Assembly (NCBI GenBank): GCA_937884605.1
Contig: CALGDM010000028.1
Coordinates: 1 to 64,000, forward strand
DNA length: 64,000 nucleotides
Source: an uncultured Spiribacter sp.
GTDB lineage: Bacteria; Pseudomonadota; Gammaproteobacteria; Nitrococcales; Nitrococcaceae
Reading direction: 5' to 3'
Under the pieces are notes generated by a model. It saw only the letters and a list, made by a program, of their open reading frames with translations. It was not told the DNA's origin and did no database searches. A program made the translations under genes and the position numbers. Below, piece by piece: positions 57,550 to 64,000 of this stretch (position 1 is its first letter; each line of letters starts with the position of its first letter).

Positions 57550-59619
57550 GTGCGAGCCTTTCGGCTCCCGCGGCTGCGCAAGCGGCTCTGGGGATCGACG
57601 GCGGTCATCGCCGCAAGCGGTGCCCTGGCCGCCACCGCGCTGAGTGGGGTCCACCCGCTGCTGGCCGGTGCGGCGGCGGGGCTCGCGCCGGTGGCTGCAG
57701 GGCTGCTGCTGGATCGGCGTGTTACCCGCCCACTGAGTGCCACCGAGCGCGGGGCCGGCATTATCGCCAGCTCCAACCCCGGCCATCGGCTGGAACTGCC
57801 AGCGCGCCACTGGCTGGGTCGTCTGCCCGAGACCGTCGAGCAGCTCGGCGGTACCGTGGCGCGCAGTCGTCGCGAGATGGAAGAAGCCGCCTCGGCGTGG
57901 ACCACGCGCATCGAAGCCCGCAAGGCCCGGCTGGAGACCATCCTGCGCGAGATCCGCGAAGGCGTCGTGGTGTGTCGCGACGATGGCCGCATCACGCTCT
58001 ACAACCGCACCGCCCGCCTGCTGCTGGACGCCGAACCGGCACTGGGGCTGGGCCGGTACCTGCACGAAGTCCTTAACGACGGGCCCCTGCGGCACGCGCT
58101 GGGCCTGCTTGATCCATCCGCCGATGCCGCCAACGGTGCCGATACCGAACTGGTCTGCGCGACGGCAAGTGGTGAGCGGCTTTTACGCTGTCGGGTGGCG
58201 CGACTGATCACCGATGACCCTGGCACCGACGGTTTTGTGATCACCCTCACCGATGTCTCGCGCCAGACCCGGGCGGTGCTGCGGCGCGAGCAGAGCCTGC
58301 GCGAAGCGGTGGAATCACTGCGTGATCCACTGACCAGCCTGTGTACGGTCAGCGAGAGCCTGCGGCTCGCCCAGCAGGCACAGATGGGAGACGACGCCGA
58401 GCGCTTCGGGCGCATGCTGCATGAAGAGACCCGACGGCTGACCGATGCCTTTGCTCACCTGTCGGATGAGACGGCGTCAATGGTCACCGATAACTGGCGG
58501 CTCGAGGATCTACACCTGGGCAGTCTGGTGGCGGGCATCAAGAAAAATGCCGCTGCAAACCAGCTGCCGCGGGTGCAGTGCAGCGCCGACGTGTGGGTGT
58601 CCGCCGAACCCTATCTGCTCAGTCAGGTGATCGAGGCTTTGCTGATGCGGCTGGCCGATACCCTGGGCGTCAGCGCGGTCGCCCTGTCCGGGCGCGAGCA
58701 GGGCAGCCTGGTCTATCTGGACATGAACTGGTCGGGTGATGTGGTGAGCCCCGATCAACTCGACGCGTGGCTGGATGCCGGTCTGGATGACGTCGGGGGC
58801 ACGGTGACGTTACGCGAGGTCCTGCAGCGTCATGACACGACGGTGTGGAGTCAGCCCGACCTCTCACGCCCCCACCGCGCGCTGCTCAGACTCCCCCTGC
58901 CCGGTGCCCCCGCAAAAACCGAGGCGCCCACCACCGTTGCCGCGCGGCCCGAGTACTACGACTTTGCCGCCGACGAGGCTGAGCCGGTGCGGGCGTTGGG
59001 GGATGAGGCGGAACGCCGGCTCGGCGATCTCGACTATGTGGTCTTTGATTGCGAAACCACTGGCCTGGAGCCGGGCCACGGCGATGAGATCGTTGCCATT
59101 GGTGCGGTGCGCATCCACCAGGGCCGCGTCATGCATGGCGAGACCTTCGAGCTGCTCGCCAACCCCGAGCGGCCGATACCGGCGCTGGCTTCAAGCATCC
59201 ACGGCATCCATGACGAGGATGTTGCCGATGCGCCGCCGGTGGACGAGGCGGTGCGGCGCTTTCATGCCTTTGCCGGCAACGCCGTGCTGGTGGGCTTTAA
59301 CATCGCCTTCGACATGCGCTTTCTGCGCCTCAAGCAGCGCCGATGTGGCGTGCGCTTTGATCACCCCACGCTGGATGCGCTCCTGCTGTCCATTCTGCTG
59401 CATGACCATACCGGCGAGCATACCCTCGAGGGGGTCGCCCGGCGGCTGGGCGTGGGCGTGGGGGGCCGGCATACCGCGCTGGGTGATTCGCTGACCACCG
59501 CCGAGATCATGATCCAGCTCTTTGAACTGCTCCCCGAAGCGGGCATTACCCGACTCGAAGAAGCAATCGACGCCCAGGAAAAAATGGTCGAGTTCCGTCG
59601 TCAGCAACGCGCCTTCTAA
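57550..59619 (+). CDS. Membrane PAS/pseudo-histidine-kinase fused to a DnaQ-type 3'-5' exonuclease
   Basis: This 689-residue protein starts at GTG 57550 with GGAG ten bases upstream. Two membrane helices (about residues 14-52) are followed by a HAMP-like and coiled-coil region and a PAS domain (about 125-235, ILREIREGVVVCRDDGRITLYN). A histidine-kinase-like core follows (about 245-455). Its H-box reads VESLRDPLTSL, with Glu255 where the phosphorylated His should be. The N-box (QVIEALLMRLAD) and the G-boxes have lost their Asn and Gly residues. The C-terminal exonuclease (about 490-675) keeps the DEDDh set: D500, E502, D588, H641, D646. The kinase half should be inactive and the nuclease half active. 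Confidence 0.85.
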   Translation: MRAFRLPRLRKRLWGSTAVIAASGALAATALSGVHPLLAGAAAGLAPVAAGLLLDRRVTRPLSATERGAGIIASSNPGHRLELPARHWLGRLPETVEQLGGTVARSRREMEEAASAWTTRIEARKARLETILREIREGVVVCRDDGRITLYNRTARLLLDAEPALGLGRYLHEVLNDGPLRHALGLLDPSADAANGADTELVCATASGERLLRCRVARLITDDPGTDGFVITLTDVSRQTRAVLRREQSLREAVESLRDPLTSLCTVSESLRLAQQAQMGDDAERFGRMLHEETRRLTDAFAHLSDETASMVTDNWRLEDLHLGSLVAGIKKNAAANQLPRVQCSADVWVSAEPYLLSQVIEALLMRLADTLGVSAVALSGREQGSLVYLDMNWSGDVVSPDQLDAWLDAGLDDVGGTVTLREVLQRHDTTVWSQPDLSRPHRALLRLPLPGAPAKTEAPTTVAARPEYYDFAADEAEPVRALGDEAERRLGDLDYVVFDCETTGLEPGHGDEIVAIGAVRIHQGRVMHGETFELLANPERPIPALASSIHGIHDEDVADAPPVDEAVRRFHAFAGNAVLVGFNIAFDMRFLRLKQRRCGVRFDHPTLDALLLSILLHDHTGEHTLEGVARRLGVGVGGRHTALGDSLTTAEIMIQLFELLPEAGITRLEEAIDAQEKMVEFRRQQRAF

Positions 59620-59625
59620 CCATTA

Positions 59626-59660
59626 AAAAACCCCGGGGCCCGGTGGACCGCGGGGTTTTT
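59626..59660. terminator. Bidirectional terminator between the exonuclease fusion gene and pnp
   Basis: AAAAACCCCG at 59626-59635 pairs with CGGGGTTTTT at 59651-59660. It has an A run on one side and a T run on the other, so it can end transcription from both convergent genes. Confidence 0.88.
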
Positions 59661-59693
59661 GCCGGGCCGCCCCCATCAGGACGGCACCGAGAA

Positions 59694-61805
59694 TCAGCTC
59701 TCGGCTTCTTCCTCGCCCAGCGCCTTGATGCTCAGACGGATACGTCCCTGACGATCCACTTCCAGCACTTTAACGCGCAGATGCTGGCCTTCGGCGAGTT
59801 CATCGGAGACGCTTTCCACCCGCCGATCCGAGATCTGCGAGATGTGCACCAGCCCGTCGCGGCCGGGGAGGATGTTCACGAACGCCCCAAAGTCCATCAA
59901 CTTGATGACCTTGCCCTCGTAGACCTGCCCGACCTCGACATCGGCGGTCAGCAGCTCGATGCGACGTCGGGCTTCTTCGCCAGCCGCCTTGTCCACCGAC
60001 CCGATGGTGACCACGCCCTCATCGGTAATGTCGATGGTGGTACCGGTCTCCTCGGTCAGCTGACGGATGGTGGCACCGCCCTTGCCGATGACATCGCGGA
60101 TCTTGTCCGGATCAATCCGCAGCGTGATCAGCCGTGGCGCATAGGCGGACATCTCTTCGCGGTGCTCGGCGATCACGCCGTTCATTTCCCCGAGGATGTG
60201 CAACCGTCCGTCCCGGGCCTGACCCAGAGCCTGCTCCATGACCTCGCGGGTGATGCCATCGATCTTGATGTCCATCTGCAGCGCGGTGACGCCGCTGTCC
60301 GTACCGGCCACCTTAAAGTCCATGTCGCCGAGGTGGTCCTCGTCACCAAGGATGTCGGTGAGCACGGCAAAGTCGTCGCCCTCCTTGATCAGGCCCATGG
60401 CAATGCCGGCCACCGGCGCCTTGATCGGTACGCCGGCGTCCATCAGCGACAGGCTGGTGCCGCAGACCGAAGCCATGGAGCTCGACCCGTTGGACTCGGT
60501 GATCTCGGAGACCACACGGACCACATAAGGGCAGTCCTCGGGCTCGGGCATCACCGCCTGGACGCCGCGCTTGGCCAGCTTGCCGTGGCCGATCTCGCGA
60601 CGCTTCGGCGTTCCCATGAAGCCGGCCTCGCCGACGCTGTAGGGCGGGAAATTGTAATGCAGCATGAACGGCTCGCGGCGCTCGCCCTCGATGCCATCAA
60701 TGATCTGCGCATCACGGCCGGTGCCGAGGGTCGTCACCACGATGGCCTGGGTCTCGCCCCGGGTGAAGATCGCCGAACCATGAGTGCGGGGCAGCGACCC
60801 GACTTCGATGTCGATGGGCCGCACGCTGTGGTTGTCACGGCCGTCGATGCGTCGCTCGCCCGCAAGGATACGGCCCCGCACGATGGTCTTCTCGAGGGCC
60901 TTGAAGGCGTCACTCACCGCTTCCGCGGACCAGCCCTCCTGCCCGTCATCGGCGGCGACCAGGGCGGCATTGACGGTCTCGCGCACGCTGGCCACCGCCT
61001 CCTGCCGCGCCTGCTTGTCGGCCACCCCATAGGCCTCGGTCAGAGGCTTCTCGGCGTGCTCGCGCACCCGCTCGGCCAGTGTCTGATCGGCTTGTTCCGG
61101 CGACCAGTCCCAGCGCGGCTTGCCGGCCTCGGCGGCCAGCTCGTTAATGGCGGTGATGGCGGACTGCATCTGCTCGTGACCGAACAGCACCGCGTCGAGC
61201 ATGGTCTGCTCGGGCAGCCGGTCAGCCTCGGACTCGACCATGAGCACGCCCTGCTCGGTGCCCGCGACCACCAGGTCCAGGGCCGAGTCGTCGAGCTGCG
61301 AGATGGCCGGGTTGAGGACGAACTCGCCGTCCCGATAGCCCACTCGAGCGGCGCCAATGGGCCCGTCAAACGGAATACCACTGACCGCCAGCGCTGCCGA
61401 TGTGCCGATCAGCGCCGGGATGTCGGGATCGACCTCGGGGTTCATGGAGATCACGGTGGCAACGACCTGCACCTCATTGGTGAAGCCGTTGGGGAAGAGC
61501 GGCCGGATCGGCCGGTCGATCAGACGACAGACCAGGGTTTCCTTCTCGGAGGGACGCCCCTCGCGCTTGAAGAATCCGCCGGGGATCTTGCCCGCTGCGT
61601 AGGTCCGCTCCTGGTAGTTGACCGTGAGCGGCAGAAAGCTTCGTCCGGGCACGACTTCGCGCTTGCCGACGACCGTGACAAGGACAACGGTATCGGCCAT
61701 GTTGACCATGACCGCCCCGCTCGCCTGCCGGGCAATCTTGCCGGTCTCGAGCGTGACGTTGTGTTCCCCGTATTGGAAAGATTTTTTGACGGCAGTTGGA
61801 GTCAC
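59694..61805 (-). CDS. pnp: Polyribonucleotide nucleotidyltransferase (PNPase)
   Basis: This 703-residue phosphorolytic exoribonuclease has two RNase PH domains (about residues 10-210 and 310-545), separated by a helical domain. A KH domain (about 553-615, [18 protein letters not shown]) and a C-terminal S1 domain (about 620-690, [21 protein letters not shown]) follow. It degrades mRNA and is part of the RNA degradosome in relatives. It follows rpsO as usual. A 721-residue antisense frame here is a shadow. Confidence 0.96.
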   Translation of the reverse strand: MTPTAVKKSFQYGEHNVTLETGKIARQASGAVMVNMADTVVLVTVVGKREVVPGRSFLPLTVNYQERTYAAGKIPGGFFKREGRPSEKETLVCRLIDRPIRPLFPNGFTNEVQVVATVISMNPEVDPDIPALIGTSAALAVSGIPFDGPIGAARVGYRDGEFVLNPAISQLDDSALDLVVAGTEQGVLMVESEADRLPEQTMLDAVLFGHEQMQSAITAINELAAEAGKPRWDWSPEQADQTLAERVREHAEKPLTEAYGVADKQARQEAVASVRETVNAALVAADDGQEGWSAEAVSDAFKALEKTIVRGRILAGERRIDGRDNHSVRPIDIEVGSLPRTHGSAIFTRGETQAIVVTTLGTGRDAQIIDGIEGERREPFMLHYNFPPYSVGEAGFMGTPKRREIGHGKLAKRGVQAVMPEPEDCPYVVRVVSEITESNGSSSMASVCGTSLSLMDAGVPIKAPVAGIAMGLIKEGDDFAVLTDILGDEDHLGDMDFKVAGTDSGVTALQMDIKIDGITREVMEQALGQARDGRLHILGEMNGVIAEHREEMSAYAPRLITLRIDPDKIRDVIGKGGATIRQLTEETGTTIDITDEGVVTIGSVDKAAGEEARRRIELLTADVEVGQVYEGKVIKLMDFGAFVNILPGRDGLVHISQISDRRVESVSDELAEGQHLRVKVLEVDRQGRIRLSIKALGEEEAES

Positions 61806-61839
61806 TGAGTTTTATCCCCTGGTCTTCTTGTGGAGCGCC

Positions 61840-62109
61840 TTACTTGCGCAGGCCGAGCCGCTTGATCACCGTCTGATAGCGTTCGAGGCTCTTGCGGTGG
61901 AGATAATCCAGCAGCTGCCGACGCTGATTGACGAGCTTGAGCAGCCCGCGGCGGGAGTGGTGGTCCTGTTTATGGGTGGCGAAGTGATCGGTGAGGTACT
62001 GGATCCGGGCGGTGAGAAGCGCGATCTGCACTTCCGGGGATCCGGTATCACCTTCCGCCCGCCCGTAATCACGGACGATCTCCTGCTTCTGCTGCGCGCT
62101 GAGCGACAT
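61840..62109 (-). CDS. rpsO: 30S ribosomal protein S15
   Basis: This 89-residue protein has the S15 signature [37 protein letters not shown]. The ATG at 62109 has AGGAG six bases upstream; a TTG one codon earlier is not used. S15 binds the 16S rRNA central domain. The 34-base gap before pnp may hold the RNase III site known in E. coli, but no long stem is evident. Confidence 0.96.
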   Translation of the reverse strand: MSLSAQQKQEIVRDYGRAEGDTGSPEVQIALLTARIQYLTDHFATHKQDHHSRRGLLKLVNQRRQLLDYLHRKSLERYQTVIKRLGLRK

Positions 62110-62153
62110 CAATGACTCCTGAATGAAAAACTGATTAACAACAATTCGATATT

Positions 62154-63083
62154 CTATCCGTGGGGGCGGCGCTGAACAAGCAAACGCCGGGGAGCAACGC
62201 CCCGATCACCGGCGCGCTCACCCATCCCGAGAAAACCCTCCGCTTCGGCATAGACCCGACACAGCCCGGCCGGTGCGGTTTCATCGGCCGCCAGGGCCAC
62301 GGCCTGTCCCTGGCAAAAGCGCACCGAGGCGGTGGTGGGCAGGGTAACCGCTGGATAAGACCGCAACCCGGCATCGGCCGGCAGGAGGCAGGCGTCAAGG
62401 CCCTCGGGATCGGCCATGTGACGCTGCTCGAGGGCCTCAAGGGTCCACATGCCGTCGCCCTCGAAGGGCCCCAGTGCCGTGCGCCGGAGCGTTTCGACAT
62501 GCGCACCGCAGCCCAGCGCCTCGCCAATATCGGTCACCAGGCTGCGGATGTAGGTCCCCTTGGAGCATTCAACGGTGAGCCGCAGCCGGTCGGGCTCGGT
62601 CCACTCGCCGGTGAGCGAATGAATGGTGACCGGGCGCGGCGGCCGCTCCACCGTCCGGCCCTCGCGCGCGAGCTCGTGCAGGCGACGCCCCTCATGCTTG
62701 AGCGCCGAGACCATGGGCGGAACCTGCTCGATCGCTCCGCGAAACTCAGCCAGGACCGATTCAAGGCGTTCGGCGTCGACACCGGGGACCGGCCGCTCGG
62801 CCAGGGGCTTGCCATCCGCATCGGCGCTGTCGGTCACCACGCCGAGTCGGGCGGTGGCGACATATCGTTTATCGGCATCCAGCAGCCAGCCACTGATCTT
62901 GGTGGCCTCGCCGAAACACATCACGAGCAGGCCCGTGGCGAGCGGATCGAGATTGCCGGTATGCCCCGCCTTGCGCGCATTCAGCCAGCCGCTGACCCGT
63001 CGCAGGGTCTGGTTGGACGTCTGCCCGGCGGGCTTGTCCGCCAACAGGATGCCGTCCACCGCTCGGCCCTTGCGACGCCCCAT
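62154..63083 (-). CDS. truB: tRNA pseudouridine 55 synthase
   Basis: TruB makes the universal pseudouridine 55 of the tRNA T-arm. The 309-residue protein has [14 protein letters not shown], the catalytic Asp in [12 protein letters not shown], and [10 protein letters not shown]. The C-terminal PUA-like region is present. It lies between rbfA and rpsO, ten bases after rbfA. Confidence 0.95.
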   Translation of the reverse strand: MGRRKGRAVDGILLADKPAGQTSNQTLRRVSGWLNARKAGHTGNLDPLATGLLVMCFGEATKISGWLLDADKRYVATARLGVVTDSADADGKPLAERPVPGVDAERLESVLAEFRGAIEQVPPMVSALKHEGRRLHELAREGRTVERPPRPVTIHSLTGEWTEPDRLRLTVECSKGTYIRSLVTDIGEALGCGAHVETLRRTALGPFEGDGMWTLEALEQRHMADPEGLDACLLPADAGLRSYPAVTLPTTASVRFCQGQAVALAADETAPAGLCRVYAEAEGFLGMGERAGDRGVAPRRLLVQRRPHG

Positions 63084-63092
63084 GGTCCCGGG

Positions 63093-63473
63093 TCAGTCCG
63101 AGTCCGGCGGAGTCGCGCTGTTGTCCGGCTGGACATCGTCGATCAGCCGGTTAAGCCGGGCCCCGCGCTCAAAAGTGGGGTCGTACTGAAAGCGCAGGGT
63201 GGGCACCTTGCGCAGCGTCAGTCGCCGCGCGAGCTGATGACGCAGGAAGGCCCCCGCGCCGGTCAGCACCCGCACCATGTCGCGGGACTGGTCGGCGTCC
63301 ATCCCCAGCCCCGTGACAAACACATCGGCATAGGAAAAATCCCGGCTGACCTGAACCTCCGAGACGGTGACCGACCCCACGCGGGGGTCGCGGACCTCGT
63401 CCCGGATCAGTTCCGCCAGCTCGCGCTGGATCTGGTCGCCGACACGACGCGCACGCGAGAAATCCCGCGGCAT
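63093..63473 (-). CDS. rbfA: Ribosome-binding factor A
   Basis: This 126-residue KH-like protein helps mature the 16S rRNA 5' end. The family text is SRARRVGDQIQRELAELIRDEVRDPRVGSVTVSEVQVSRDFSYADVFVT and LRHQLARRLTLRKVPTLRF. The start at MPRDFSRARRV is the family start; the frame extends 13 codons into infB. The gap to infB is two bases. Confidence 0.94.
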   Translation of the reverse strand: MPRDFSRARRVGDQIQRELAELIRDEVRDPRVGSVTVSEVQVSRDFSYADVFVTGLGMDADQSRDMVRVLTGAGAFLRHQLARRLTLRKVPTLRFQYDPTFERGARLNRLIDDVQPDNSATPPDSD

Positions 63474-63475
63474 CC

Positions 63476-64000
63476 CTACAGCGTCCGCTCGACGGTGATG
63501 CGCTCGTAGCACTCGATCTGGTCACCGGCGCGCACATCGTTGTAGTGCTTCACGCCGATGCCGCATTCGGTACCCGACTGCACTTCCTTGACGTCGTCCT
63601 TGAAACGCCGCAGCGATTCGAGCTCGCCTTCGAACACCACCACGCTCTCGCGCAGCACGCGAATCGGGTTGCGCCGCCGCACGACCCCGTCGACCACCAG
63701 GCAGCCGGCAATCTGGCCGAGCTGCGACGAGCGGAACACTTCGCGCACCTCGGCGGTGCCGATGATGTTCTCGCGGGTCTCGGGCTCGAGCATGCCACTG
63801 ATGGCATTGCGCAGCTGATCGATGGCGTCGTAGATGATGCTGTAGTAGTGCGGCTTGACGTCGTTTTCCTGCGCCAGGCGTCGGGCCTTGGCGTCGGCAC
63901 GCACGTTAAAGCCGATCAGCAGCGCTTCCGAGGCGATCGCCAGGTTGACGTCGGACTCGTTGATCGCGCCAACCCCCGTGGCCACCGGCACGATGCGCAC
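63476..64000 (-). CDS. infB: Translation initiation factor IF-2, C-terminal part (cut by window edge)
   Basis: The last 174 residues of IF-2 are present. They begin in domain III ([33 protein letters not shown]) and include the domain IV block that binds fMet-tRNA, ending [18 protein letters not shown]. The GTPase domain lies beyond the right edge. The infB-rbfA-truB-rpsO-pnp order is the classical one. Confidence 0.95.
   Translation of the reverse strand: MRIVPVATGVGAINESDVNLAIASEALLIGFNVRADAKARRLAQENDVKPHYYSIIYDAIDQLRNAISGMLEPETRENIIGTAEVREVFRSSQLGQIAGCLVVDGVVRRRNPIRVLRESVVVFEGELESLRRFKDDVKEVQSGTECGIGVKHYNDVRAGDQIECYERITVERTL

Noticed and set aside
59643-61808. 721-residue open frame opposite pnp
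   Set aside because: It mirrors the pnp codons exactly over its whole length. It would also start inside the terminator region, so it is not a gene.

Overview
The window looks like chromosomal DNA of a high-GC gammaproteobacterium. The evidence is the gene order: gyrA–serC–serA–pheA–tyrA–aroA–cmk–rpsA–ihfB–lapA–lapB–pyrF, smc–zipA–ligA and infB–rbfA–truB–rpsO–pnp, together with ZipA, LapB, UbiG and IHF. Many proteins are rich in Asp and Glu (for example PotD, the outer-membrane barrel and RpsA). That suggests a halophilic member of the Ectothiorhodospiraceae (Spiribacter or Halorhodospira type); this placement is an inference and was not tested. No rRNA, tRNA or CRISPR array was recognised. 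Coding density is very high, and no stretch longer than about 300 bases lacks a gene or element.

Layout. 0–1.7 kb: an IS3-family element sits in or against the remnant of an IS21 transposase gene, and its own transposase carries an amber stop. 1.7–4.1 kb: a zinc-ribbon protein, a flavin-binding PdxH-like protein, a membrane methyltransferase and a second UbiG-like methyltransferase. 4.1–8.0 kb: a polyamine ABC transporter operon (potABCD order, minus strand). 8.0–13.2 kb: an ArsR-type repressor divergent from an RND exporter, a LolA-like periplasmic protein and an outer-membrane barrel, with a palindromic operator over the promoter. 13.2–28.3 kb: a long minus-strand housekeeping block (galU, comEA-like, pyrF, lapBA, ihfB, rpsA, cmk, aroA, tyrA, pheA, serA, serC, gyrA, ppiA). 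28.4–32.1 kb: plus-strand ubiG, gph, a squalene-synthase-fold protein, an SDR and a PEBP protein. 32.0–36.7 kb: minus-strand MagIII-like glycosylase, rluB, scpB, scpA, trpS and yciO. 36.8–38.3 kb: yciI, bolA and a parvulin. 38.3–44.6 kb: ligA, zipA, smc. 44.7–59.6 kb: a two-carbon utilisation region. 59.7–64 kb: pnp, rpsO, truB, rbfA and the 3' part of infB.

The two-carbon region is the most integrated part. An AcoR-like sigma-54 activator is divergent from an acetaldehyde-type aldehyde dehydrogenase and a DUF779 gene. A clear -24/-12 promoter and a perfect upstream palindrome lie between them. Acetyl-CoA synthetase, a DUF4212 small subunit and an ActP-like sodium/acetate symporter follow, so the enzymes run from acetaldehyde to acetate to acetyl-CoA with acetate uptake alongside. 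Next to the symporter are a cNMP/CBS/DUF294 protein and an unusual pair. One member is a receiver domain whose phospho-acceptor Asp is Asn. The other is a membrane-anchored PAS protein with a decayed histidine-kinase core, fused to a DnaQ-type exonuclease that keeps all five catalytic residues. This pair is the best candidate in the window for an undescribed system.
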